Of a stretch of DNA of 14,490 bases, positions 5,965-13,951 are shown in pieces. Source of the DNA: JAGQSZ01 sp049672765 (GTDB taxonomy: Bacteria; Actinomycetota; Acidimicrobiia; Acidimicrobiales; Microtrichaceae). The stretch spans positions 1 to 14,490 of the forward strand of contig JBATWQ010000364.1 of NCBI GenBank assembly GCA_049672765.1, in the 5' to 3' direction. The position numbers were made by a program, and so were the translations under genes. The notes below the pieces were generated by a model that was given only the letters and a program-made list of their open reading frames with translations, searched no databases and was not told where the DNA came from. Numbering within the stretch: position 1 is the stretch's first letter; each line of letters begins with the position of its first letter.

Positions 5965-7056
5965 GTGAAGTTTCGTTGTGAACGCGACGTACTCGTAGAA
6001 GCATTGAACACGGCCCAGAGGGCCACGTCGGGAAGGGCGACGCTTCCGGTGCTGTCCGGGCTGCGGATGCAGTTGACAGGCGAGAAGCTTCGAATCACCG
6101 GTAGCGACCTGGATCTGACGATCACGACAGAGGTCCTCGTTGCAGGCCAGGAAGACGGCGTGGCGGTTCTCCCCGCCAAGCTCGCACTGGGCATCGTGCG
6201 TTCACTCGAGGGCGGCGCGGTCGACGTCGAGGCGAGTGGCGACAAGGCCCACATCAGTGGCGGCCGTTCCAAGTTCGATCTGAACGCAATACACGCCGAT
6301 GAGTTCCCCAACCTCACCGAACCGGTCGGGGAGAGTGTCACGATCGACGCAGGCTCCCTCGAAGAAGGTCTCAAGCAGGTGGTTCGCGCCGCTTCTGGTG
6401 ACGAGTCGCGACCGATCCTCACCGGCGTCCTCCTGGCGGCCGAGGGTCACGGTCTGCGCATGGTCTCCACCGACTCGTACCGTCTGGCTGTCAGAGATCT
6501 TCCCGGCACCGCGGCGCTGCGCGAGGGCCAGACCGTCCTGGTTCCGTCCCGCGCGCTCAACGAACTCACCCGAGTCATGAGCAGTGGCGATCAGGTAACG
6601 CTGGTCCTCGGTGAACGCGACGCCTCCTTCGAGGTCGGAACCCTCCGTCTGACCACCCGCCTGATCGAAGGCGAGTTCCCCAACTACCGGGGTTTGATTC
6701 CAAGTTCCCAGCCGAATCATCTGACCGTCGATCGTCAGGCAATGCTCGACGCAGTTCGACGCGTCCGGCTCATGGCCCAGGAGAACAGCCCCGTCCGCAT
6801 CAAGATGAGCACCAACTCCGTCGAACTTCGAGCGGTAACCATCGATGTCGGTGAGGCGACCGAGGTCCTCGACGCCAGCTACGACGGCACCGAACTCACC
6901 GTCGCGTTCAACCCCGAGTATCTAGTCGACGGGCTCGAAGTGACCCCCGGCGATGAGATTTCGTTGCAGACCGTGGACGAACTCAAGCCCGCCCTGTTGC
7001 GCCCGATCAACAGCGAGGACTTCCTCTACCTGCTCATGCCGGTCCGGGTCTCCTGA
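5965..7056 (+). CDS. dnaN: DNA polymerase III sliding clamp (beta subunit)
   Basis: DnaN forms the ring-shaped dimer that holds DNA polymerase III on DNA and serves as a platform for many repair and replication proteins. The 363-residue product has the normal length and the three repeated clamp domains. It begins MKFRCERDVLVEALNTAQRATSGRATLPVLSGLRM, includes the middle-domain block STDSYRLAVRDLPG and the EGEFPNYRGLIPS linker, and ends YLLMPVRVS, where the C-terminal MPVR contributes to the partner-binding cleft. The start is a GTG at 5965 with a weak purine-rich GAGAAG upstream. recF follows after 11 nt, so the two are probably cotranscribed. Confidence 0.97.
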   Translation: MKFRCERDVLVEALNTAQRATSGRATLPVLSGLRMQLTGEKLRITGSDLDLTITTEVLVAGQEDGVAVLPAKLALGIVRSLEGGAVDVEASGDKAHISGGRSKFDLNAIHADEFPNLTEPVGESVTIDAGSLEEGLKQVVRAASGDESRPILTGVLLAAEGHGLRMVSTDSYRLAVRDLPGTAALREGQTVLVPSRALNELTRVMSSGDQVTLVLGERDASFEVGTLRLTTRLIEGEFPNYRGLIPSSQPNHLTVDRQAMLDAVRRVRLMAQENSPVRIKMSTNSVELRAVTIDVGEATEVLDASYDGTELTVAFNPEYLVDGLEVTPGDEISLQTVDELKPALLRPINSEDFLYLLMPVRVS

Positions 7057-7067
7057 TCCCGTAATCG

Positions 7068-8153
7068 GTGCATCTGCAACATCTTTGGCTCCGGGACTTC
7101 AGGTCCTATGAAAGTGTCGACGTCGAACTGACCCAGGGAACCTGCGCTGTCCTGGGACCCAACGGCATGGGCAAGTCCAATTTGTTGGAAGCAGTCGCAT
7201 ATCTGGCGCTGCTCGAGTCGTTCCGCGGATCACCCGGCGATGCCCTCATTCGTTCGGGTAGTGAGTCCGCCGTTGTCCGGGGCCAGATCGTCACCGACGG
7301 GCGCGAACAGCTGATCGAAGCCGAGATCTCAAGGACCGGACGCAACCGGGTGTTGGTGAATCGCCAGAGGCTCACCCGTTCGAGGGATCTTCTGGGCGCA
7401 CTGCGGGTCACGGTGTTCTCGCCCGACGATCTAGAGCTGATCAAGGGAGGTCCAGGACTCAGGCGGAACTACCTGGACCAACTGCTCGTCTCGATCGATG
7501 TCCGCAACGACGCGGTGCGCGCCGACTTCGACAAGACCCTGCGACAGCGCAACGCGCTGCTCAAACAAACCCGGGGACGACTCGACGAAGCGGCCTCGAT
7601 CACACTCGAGGTCTGGAACACCAAGCTCGTCGAGACCGGGGAACGCCTGGCGGCGGCAAGGGCCGAACTTGTCGAGAGCCTCGTCCCGCTGGTCCGGGAG
7701 TCCTATCTGGATATCGCCGGTGAACGGGCTGCGACGACGCTGACATATGAAGCTCCGTGGCGGGACCAGGGTCTTGCACGCGCGCTCGACGAGGTTCGCG
7801 ACGACGAGTTGCGCCGAGGTGTCACCCTTGTAGGACCCCACCGCGACGAGCTTTTGATCACGCTCAACTCGATGCCGGCGCGGACCCAGGCTTCACAGGG
7901 CGAGCAGCGCTCGTTGGCGCTCGCGTTTCGCCTGGCCGGGCACCTACTGGTGGATGACGTGAGCGGAGCTCCACCCGTGCTGCTGCTCGACGACGTCTTC
8001 TCGGAGCTCGATCTGAAGCGCTCTGCGGCGCTCCTGCGATCTTTGCCACGCGGTCAACGTCTACTCTCCACCGCTGCAGGCCTGCCGCCCGACGTCCACG
8101 CCGACCAGGTCCTCCAGATCACCACCGGCTCGGCGGAGGAAGTCCCGTTGTAG
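7068..8153 (+). CDS. recF: DNA replication and repair protein RecF
   Basis: RecF is an SMC-like ATPase that recognises gapped DNA and, with RecO and RecR, loads RecA at stalled forks. The 361-residue product has Walker A GPNGMGKS at 30-37 (usually GPNGAGKT, a mild variant), the ABC signature SQGEQRSLALAFRLA from Ser276, and Walker B VLLLDDVFSELD with Asp308 and Asp309. The N-terminus MHLQHLWLRDFRSYESVDVEL is typical. The GTG start at 7068 fits this N-terminus, although no good ribosome-binding site precedes it, so coupling with dnaN just upstream is likely. The stop is TAG, which shows that amber is a normal stop codon in this genome. Confidence 0.96.
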   Translation: MHLQHLWLRDFRSYESVDVELTQGTCAVLGPNGMGKSNLLEAVAYLALLESFRGSPGDALIRSGSESAVVRGQIVTDGREQLIEAEISRTGRNRVLVNRQRLTRSRDLLGALRVTVFSPDDLELIKGGPGLRRNYLDQLLVSIDVRNDAVRADFDKTLRQRNALLKQTRGRLDEAASITLEVWNTKLVETGERLAAARAELVESLVPLVRESYLDIAGERAATTLTYEAPWRDQGLARALDEVRDDELRRGVTLVGPHRDELLITLNSMPARTQASQGEQRSLALAFRLAGHLLVDDVSGAPPVLLLDDVFSELDLKRSAALLRSLPRGQRLLSTAAGLPPDVHADQVLQITTGSAEEVPL

Positions 8154-8162
8154 CCTTCCAAG

Positions 8163-8483
8163 GTGCCTTGGGAACCGCTGCGTGAGAACGTCGACAACAC
8201 CCGGGACCTGAGCGACGTCCTCGATGTGTTGCATCGCCGCCTGGGCCTGGCCCGCCCCGACGTGCTCGTTACCCTCCAAAGTCACTGGACAGCGCTTCTG
8301 GGGCCGGATCTCGCCGCCCATTGCACGCTCGATTCGGTGCGTTACGGGACGTTGGTGATCGGGGTCGATGATCCGGCGATCGCCGATCACCTCAAGTGGA
8401 GCGCGGGGGAACTCGTGGCGGCCGCCAACGAGATCTGTGGCGGCGAAGCCGTAAGCGAAATAAGGGTCACAGTCACTCGCTGA
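8163..8483 (+). CDS. dciA: DUF721 / DciA-like protein, probable helicase-loading factor
   Basis: DUF721 proteins of the DciA group are the ancestral loaders or operators of the replicative helicase DnaB in bacteria that lack DnaC or DnaI. The 106-residue product carries the compact core seen in the family: SDVLDVLHRRLGL, then SHWTALLGPDLAAHC, then GTLVIGVDDPAIADHLKWSAGELVAAANE, closing with a short beta strand SEIRVTVTR. Position between recF and gyrB is the standard actinobacterial place (Rv0004-like). The GTG start at 8163 lies 9 nt after the recF stop, with AAGG close upstream. The role is inferred from the family and context. Confidence 0.8.
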   Translation: MPWEPLRENVDNTRDLSDVLDVLHRRLGLARPDVLVTLQSHWTALLGPDLAAHCTLDSVRYGTLVIGVDDPAIADHLKWSAGELVAAANEICGGEAVSEIRVTVTR

Positions 8484-8651
8484 GAAGGGGACCGCGACCC
8501 CGCCCAGCGGCAGAGAGGGCCTCTCTCAGGTGGTAAGCTCTACCAGCGACATTTTCCCGGTCTCAACGGTTGTTGCACAGGTTGTCCACAACCGTGCCAG
8601 CGCTGTCAGAGCCCAGTGTCGGTATGTTCCCTTGCTGGTCGGAGGCAACGC
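8484..8651 (+). promoter_or_regulatory. gyrB upstream region with a perfect DnaA box
   Basis: The spacer holds a perfect DnaA box TTGTCCACA at 8582-8590, set inside the inverted repeat GGTTGT-CC-ACAACC (8580-8593). A compact hairpin AGAGAGG-G-CCTCTCT lies at 8512-8526 and a short one, TGGTA-AGCTC-TACCA, at 8531-8545; the first may mark the end of the dnaN-recF-dciA transcript, though no T-run follows. The gyrB ribosome-binding site GGAGG is at 8641-8645. I cannot pick a promoter with confidence. Confidence 0.6.
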
Positions 8652-10604
8652 TTGTCCCCAGAATCCAATGACTACGGTGCCGACGCGATTCAGGTGCTCG
8701 AAGGTCTCGAAGCAGTTCGTAAGCGTCCGGGTATGTACATCGGATCTACGGGCCCCGCGGGTCTGCATCACATGGTCTACGAGGTGGTGGACAACTCTGT
8801 AGATGAGGCAATGGCGGGCCACGCCACCCACATCGACGTTCGTCTGCACGCCGACGGCAGCTGTTCGGTGGACGACGACGGCCGCGGCATTCCCGTTGGC
8901 AAGTCCACGCAGTTCCCAGATCTGAGCGCGGCAGAAGTTGTGCTCACCGTCCTGCACGCCGGTGGAAAGTTCGGCGGCGGCGGCTACAAGGTCTCGGGTG
9001 GTCTCCACGGCGTGGGCATCTCGGTCGTCAACGCGCTCTCGTCGCGTGTCGAGGTAGAGATCGACCGTAACGGCAGCACCCACCGGATGGTGTTCACCGA
9101 CGGCGGCGAGCTCACCGAACGCCTCGAGGTCATCCACGATTCGCCGTTGGGTCCCGACGGTTCTCCCAGGACCGGAACGGCGACCAGGTTCTGGCCTGAC
9201 CCGACCATCTTCGACGACGTGACATTCCGTGCCGCGACGCTGACCGAACGTTTCCAGATGATGGCGTTCCTCAACGCCGGGCTCAGCATCACCTTCACCG
9301 ACGAGCGCTCGGGTGAACCCGAATCCATCAACTACTGCTACGAGGGTGGAATCCGGGACTTCGTCCGTCACGTCAACGCCTCCAAGGAGGCGCTGTTCAC
9401 AGACGTGGGGTACCTGATTCAGAGCGAGGTCGACGGCGACAATTCGATGGAGGTCGAAGTCGCGTTCCAGTGGAACACCGGATACAACTCCGACGGACTG
9501 CACTCCTTCGCCAACGGCATCAGCACAATCGAGGGCGGCATGCACGAGGAGGGGTTCAAGAAATCCCTCACCAACACCGTCAACCGCTACGCACGCGAGC
9601 ACCAGTACCTCAAGGAGAAGGACTCCAACCTCCAGGGGGAGGACATCCGGGAAGGCATGACCGCCATCGTGTCGGTGAAGCTCACCGACCCTCAGTTCGA
9701 AGGTCAGACCAAGGCAAAGCTCGGCAATGTTCCGATGCGCTCACTCGTTGAGCGAGCAACCAATGAGAAACTCTCCGAGTGGCTCGAGGAACATCCTTCC
9801 GAGGCCAAGAGGATTCTCCAGAAGGCACTCCAGGCGTCAAGGGCCCGTGAGGCAGCCCGCAGCGCACGGGACGCAACCCGTCGTAAGTCTGCACTCGACG
9901 GCGCCGGCCTGCCCGGCAAGCTGGCCGACTGTTCCTCGAAGGACCCCCGAGAGTCCGAGTTGTACATCGTCGAGGGCAACTCGGCGGGTGGCTCGGCCAA
10001 AGACGCCCGTAACCCGGCGACCATGGCGATTCTGCCCATCAGGGGCAAGATCCTCAACGTCGAACGTGCCCGGCTCGACAAGATGCTCAAGAACACCGAG
10101 GTCCAGGCACTCATATCGGCGGTGGGTGCAGGCCTGGCGGAAGAGTTCGACATCGAAAAGATCCGCTATCACAAGATCGTTCTGATGTGCGACGCCGATG
10201 TGGACGGGTCCCACATCCGCACGCTGCTGCTGACGTTCTTCTTCCGTCAGATGAAGCCGCTGATCGAGGGCGGCCACGTCTTCATCGCCCAACCCCCCCT
10301 TTTCTCGACCGAGGTGGGACGCAACAAGATCTACCTGAAGGACGACGCGGCCAAGGCGGCCTTCATGGCCCAGCATCCGAACCACAAGAGCGAGTTCCAG
10401 CGGCTCAAAGGTCTGGGCGAGATGGACGCCGAGGAACTCTGGGCGACCACCATGGACCCGACGCGTCGGACGCTGCTGCAGATCAACATGGAGCATGCAG
10501 TCATCGCCGACGAGGTGTTCTCGATCCTCATGGGTGACGACGTCGAGAGCCGCAAGCACTTCATCCAGACGAACGCATCCGATGTCCGTTTCCTCGACAT
10601 CTGA
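8652..10604 (+). CDS. gyrB: DNA gyrase subunit B
   Basis: GyrB is the ATPase subunit of DNA gyrase, the A2B2 topoisomerase that introduces negative supercoils. The 650-residue product has the GHKL ATPase domain with EVVDNSVDEA (catalytic Glu44, Mg-binding Asn48), DDDGRGIPV and the lid loop GGKFGGGGYKVSGGLHGVG. Its TOPRIM domain has VEGNSAGGSA (Glu441) and CDADVDGSH (Asp514, 516, 518), and QRLKGLGEMDAEELWATTMDP near the end. I chose the TTG at 8652 because GGAGG lies 6 nt upstream; it gives MSPESNDYGADAIQVLEGLEAVRKRPGMYIG. A GTG at 8616 would add 12 residues but has no ribosome-binding site. There is no E. coli-type insertion. gyrA follows after 54 nt. Confidence 0.97.
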   Translation: MSPESNDYGADAIQVLEGLEAVRKRPGMYIGSTGPAGLHHMVYEVVDNSVDEAMAGHATHIDVRLHADGSCSVDDDGRGIPVGKSTQFPDLSAAEVVLTVLHAGGKFGGGGYKVSGGLHGVGISVVNALSSRVEVEIDRNGSTHRMVFTDGGELTERLEVIHDSPLGPDGSPRTGTATRFWPDPTIFDDVTFRAATLTERFQMMAFLNAGLSITFTDERSGEPESINYCYEGGIRDFVRHVNASKEALFTDVGYLIQSEVDGDNSMEVEVAFQWNTGYNSDGLHSFANGISTIEGGMHEEGFKKSLTNTVNRYAREHQYLKEKDSNLQGEDIREGMTAIVSVKLTDPQFEGQTKAKLGNVPMRSLVERATNEKLSEWLEEHPSEAKRILQKALQASRAREAARSARDATRRKSALDGAGLPGKLADCSSKDPRESELYIVEGNSAGGSAKDARNPATMAILPIRGKILNVERARLDKMLKNTEVQALISAVGAGLAEEFDIEKIRYHKIVLMCDADVDGSHIRTLLLTFFFRQMKPLIEGGHVFIAQPPLFSTEVGRNKIYLKDDAAKAAFMAQHPNHKSEFQRLKGLGEMDAEELWATTMDPTRRTLLQINMEHAVIADEVFSILMGDDVESRKHFIQTNASDVRFLDI

Positions 10605-10607
10605 TGC

Positions 10608-10624
10608 CCACAGATCAGCTGTGG
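10608..10624. repeat. Inverted repeat in the gyrB-gyrA spacer
   Basis: The arms CCACAG and CTGTGG flank a 5-nt ATCAG spacer, starting 3 nt after the gyrB stop. It could be a small RNA hairpin that adjusts gyrA expression or transcript stability, or a protein-binding dyad. No T-run follows, so a terminator is unlikely. Confidence 0.4.
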
Positions 10625-10658
10625 CGATCTGTTCCGCACTACTGACCGGAGCCACTGA

Positions 10659-13517
10659 ATGAGCGACGACACTCCCTCTGACAATTCCAACGGCTCCGAC
10701 GACTCCGGTGCTTCCGGCCCGGACGGAGTCGGCGCGGACGTGAATGGTCCGAATGGCACGGGCAGGACCGACACGGGCGGGACCAACACCCCGTCAGCCG
10801 ACACCCCGTCACCCGACGGCGAGGTCGGGGAGGGCACCGAAACAGCTTCCGACGCCGCCACCCTGACCACATTCGGGACAATCGAGCCGATCGAGATCCA
10901 ACAGGAGATGGAGCAGTCCTTCCTGGACTACGCCATGTCGGTAATCGTGTCGCGCGCGCTTCCCGATGCGCGTGACGGCCTCAAGCCGGTGCACCGCCGC
11001 ATCCTCTGGGCAATGCACGAAGCCGGACTGCGACCGGATCGCAACCACCGCAAGTGCGCGACCGTGGTCGGTGACGTGCTCGGCAAGTACCACCCACACG
11101 GTGACCAGTCCGTGTATGACGCGTTGGTCCGCATGGGTCAGGACTTCTCGCTGCGCCACCCGCTGATCGATCCCCACGGCAACTTCGGATCGCCGTCCGA
11201 TCCTCCGGCGGCCTACCGCTACACCGAGTGCCGCCTGATGCCGCTGGCGATGCACATGCTCGCCGGTATCGACGAGGACACGGTCGACTTCATTCCTAAC
11301 TTCGACGGTTCGACCGAGGAGCCGACGGTCCTGCCCGGACGGTTCCCCAACCTGCTGGTCAACGGCAGCCAGGGCATCGCCGTGGGTATGGCGACCAACA
11401 TCCCTCCCCACAACCTGGGCGAGGTCATCGACGCGACGCTGCACCTTCTCGAAAATCCCGACGCCACCCCCGACGATCTCATGGAGTTCGTGAAGGGGCC
11501 GGACTTCCCGACCGGAGGCCAGATCATGGGTCGCGCCGGCCTGATGTCCGCCATCCGGACCGGTCGAGGTTCCATCAAGATCCGCGCCCGCGCCGAGATC
11601 GAGGAAGGTCCCAAGGGGGACCGGATCGTCGTCAGTGAGATTCCGTACCAGACCTCGGTCGAGAGCATCGAGGAAAAGATCGCCGACCTCGCGAACGCCC
11701 GGGTCATCGAGGGTGTACGCGAGATCCGCAACGAGCGCTCACGGGGACTGACCCGCCTGGTCATCGAACTCAAGCGTGACACCCCGGCCAACGTGCTGCT
11801 CAACAACCTCTACAAGCACACGCCGCTGCAGAGTTCGTTCTCGACCAACTTCGTCGCCCTTGTCGACGGAGTGCCCCGCACCCTCAACCTGCGCGAGGCA
11901 CTCGTCCACTACATCGAGCACCAGGTCGAGGTCATCACGCGCAGGACCCAGTTCCGTCTCGACAAGGCCCAGCGGCGTGCCCATATCGTCGAAGGTTTCC
12001 TCAAGGCCCTTGACCTGATCGATCAGATCATCGCCGCCATTCGCGCTTCGGCCGACAGGGCTTCGGCCATCATCTCGCTTCAGGGCGTGGGGTTCGAGTT
12101 CAGCGAGATCCAGGCCACCGAGATCGTCGACATGCGACTGTCGACCCTGACCCGCCTGGGTCGGGAGCGGCTCGAAGAAGAGATGGCTACGCTGCGTGAG
12201 ACCATCACCTTCCTCCAGACGATCCTCGCGGATGAGACGGTGCTACGCGGAGTGATCCGCGACGAGATGACCGCCATCCGCGACGAGTTCGCGACACCGC
12301 GACGCACGAGCATCGAACACGACGACGGTGACCTTGACATCGAGGACCTGATCGACGACGAAGAGGTCGTCGTCGTGATGACCGCCCGCGGCTACATCAA
12401 GACCGTTGCGGCGGACACCTTCCGTACCCAGATCCGTGGTGGACGCGGCGTCGCAGGGGCACGCCTCAAGGACGAGGACTACATCACCGATTTGATCTCC
12501 ACCTCGGCGCACGCCTATCTGCTGTTCTTCTCCAACCGCGGCAAGGTCTACCGGCTCAAGGCGCACCGGATCCCCATGCGGGACCGCACCGCCCAGGGAC
12601 TTGCGATCGTCAACCTCCTGCGTCTCGCCCCGGACGAGAAGATCCAGACGATCATCGACACCCGCGACTACGAAACGCACCGCTATCTGTTCTTCGTGAC
12701 CAGCAGGGGTCAGGTCAAGAAAACGATGTTCAACGCCTACGACAACGGGCGCCAGGACGGTCTGATCGCCATCAACCTGCGCGAGGGAGACGAACTGGTC
12801 AGGGTCATGCCGACCTCTGGTGTCGACGACATCCTGATCGTGTCCGAGGCAGGGCAGTGCATCAGGTTCCGCGGCACCGACGTCCGACCCATGGGTCGTA
12901 CGGCCACGGGTGTGCGGGGAATCCGCCTCAAGGAAGGCGACCGGGTGGTCGGTGCCGACAACATAGCGATGACCTCCGAAGAGGTCACCCCCGGTAGTGG
13001 ACCCCAGCCGGTTGACGATCTGAGACTCCTCACGATCACCGACTCGGGGTACGGCAAGCGCACGCATCTGGGCGAGTTCACAGCTCACAATCGCGGCGGC
13101 CAGGGAGTCCGGGCCCACAAGCTTCACGCCGATCGTGGTTCTGTCGTGAGCGCCTTCCTCGTCGGCGAGGACGACGGCCTGCTGATGATCAATGACGCCG
13201 GCGTGGTCATCCGGACCAAGGTGTCTTCGATCTCGGTCCAGGGTCGTTCCGCCACCGGAGTAAGGGTCATGAACCTCGACGAGGGCGCCAAGGTCGCTGC
13301 CGTCGCCCGGGTTCTGACGACTGGCGACGAGGACGAGGACGACGCAGAGGACACCGAGAGCGTCGCTGGTGACGCCGAATCCGACGCCGAAGGCGTCGAC
13401 TCTGACGGCGCGTCGGACTCTGACGGCAATCCGGGCTCTGAACCCGGCGCTGATTCCGACTCCGACGGTGGAGCCGACGGGGACTCAACCGATGTCCCGG
13501 ACAGCCCTGCCGGGTGA
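10659..13517 (+). CDS. gyrA: DNA gyrase subunit A with long acidic tails
   Basis: GyrA carries the DNA cleavage-religation and DNA-wrapping parts of gyrase. The 952-residue product is longer than the usual 800-880. About 73 N-terminal residues rich in Asp, Ser, Gly, Thr and Pro precede the conserved core (IEPIEIQQEMEQSFLDYAMSVIVSRALPDARDGLKPVHRRIL). The winged helix contains GKYHPHGDQSVYD with Gln150 at the E. coli Ser83 position, and AAYRYTE with the catalytic Tyr188. The C-terminal beta-pinwheel has the GyrA box QIRGGRG at about 591-597, the mark of a gyrase rather than topoisomerase IV. The last 65 residues are an Asp/Glu/Ser/Gly-rich tail. The ATG at 10659 has GGAG 7 nt upstream. It is very likely cotranscribed with gyrB. 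Confidence 0.96.
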   Translation: MSDDTPSDNSNGSDDSGASGPDGVGADVNGPNGTGRTDTGGTNTPSADTPSPDGEVGEGTETASDAATLTTFGTIEPIEIQQEMEQSFLDYAMSVIVSRALPDARDGLKPVHRRILWAMHEAGLRPDRNHRKCATVVGDVLGKYHPHGDQSVYDALVRMGQDFSLRHPLIDPHGNFGSPSDPPAAYRYTECRLMPLAMHMLAGIDEDTVDFIPNFDGSTEEPTVLPGRFPNLLVNGSQGIAVGMATNIPPHNLGEVIDATLHLLENPDATPDDLMEFVKGPDFPTGGQIMGRAGLMSAIRTGRGSIKIRARAEIEEGPKGDRIVVSEIPYQTSVESIEEKIADLANARVIEGVREIRNERSRGLTRLVIELKRDTPANVLLNNLYKHTPLQSSFSTNFVALVDGVPRTLNLREALVHYIEHQVEVITRRTQFRLDKAQRRAHIVEGFLKALDLIDQIIAAIRASADRASAIISLQGVGFEFSEIQATEIVDMRLSTLTRLGRERLEEEMATLRETITFLQTILADETVLRGVIRDEMTAIRDEFATPRRTSIEHDDGDLDIEDLIDDEEVVVVMTARGYIKTVAADTFRTQIRGGRGVAGARLKDEDYITDLISTSAHAYLLFFSNRGKVYRLKAHRIPMRDRTAQGLAIVNLLRLAPDEKIQTIIDTRDYETHRYLFFVTSRGQVKKTMFNAYDNGRQDGLIAINLREGDELVRVMPTSGVDDILIVSEAGQCIRFRGTDVRPMGRTATGVRGIRLKEGDRVVGADNIAMTSEEVTPGSGPQPVDDLRLLTITDSGYGKRTHLGEFTAHNRGGQGVRAHKLHADRGSVVSAFLVGEDDGLLMINDAGVVIRTKVSSISVQGRSATGVRVMNLDEGAKVAAVARVLTTGDEDEDDAEDTESVAGDAESDAEGVDSDGASDSDGNPGSEPGADSDSDGGADGDSTDVPDSPAG

Positions 13518-13530
13518 TCCGGGAGTTCCA

Positions 13531-13884
13531 TTGGTCAGGCCCCGGGAAATCCGTTCGACCCCGATATTCCGCGCGGCGGGACCGCTGCGCCGGGAGCGGG
13601 GCTCGATGGTTCCATTGCTCGCCGTAGTGCTCCTGATCGCGGCCGCGCTCATTTTGGGGTCGGCAAGGCTCGGAACCGCGGTCGTCGCCAGAGCCAGGGC
13701 AGACTCGGTGGCCGACATGGTCGCGCTGGCGGCAGTACCGGGAGGCAGGGAAGGGGCCTGCGCGGTTGCAGCCGCGAACGGTGCGCAGTTGGTCAGACAC
13801 GTTGGCCGCGCTGACGGGTCGATCATGGTCGAAGTCCGCATGGGCGCGGTGGCTGCTGTTGCCGCCGCCGCCCCCGGAAATTGA
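13531..13884 (+). CDS. Small TadE-like membrane protein
   Basis: The 117-residue product resembles the TadE/Rv3654c-like family of small, pilin-like secreted membrane proteins. It has a basic N-terminus (RRERGS), one hydrophobic helix at about 26-45 (SMVPLLAVVLLIAAALILGS), the typical continuation VVARARADSVADMVALAAV, and ACAVAAANGAQLV followed by a short beta-like SIMVEVRMG. Family members often have a Cys pair in this region; here only the first Cys remains. I prefer the TTG at 13531 because CCGGGAG lies 5 nt upstream and it avoids overlap with gyrA; an ATG at 13492 would overlap gyrA by 26 nt. The gene is isolated from any visible tad cluster, so its role is unknown, perhaps in the cell envelope. 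Family assignment is from pattern recognition only. Confidence 0.7.
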   Translation: MVRPREIRSTPIFRAAGPLRRERGSMVPLLAVVLLIAAALILGSARLGTAVVARARADSVADMVALAAVPGGREGACAVAAANGAQLVRHVGRADGSIMVEVRMGAVAAVAAAAPGN

Positions 13885-13951
13885 GCATCTTCTGTGCTTC
13901 GCCAGCCGGTGTTGCGCTGTGCCGTGTTGCGGCCGACTGTAGGATCTCGAC

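Noticed and set aside
8526..9602. A 358-codon open frame on the - strand opposite gyrB
   Set aside because: It is antisense to the conserved GyrB ATPase domain, has no recognisable family features, and is the kind of frame that GC-rich codon bias produces.
12243..13127. A 294-codon open frame on the - strand opposite the gyrA C-terminal domain
   Set aside because: It shadows the conserved gyrA pinwheel and resembles no protein family.
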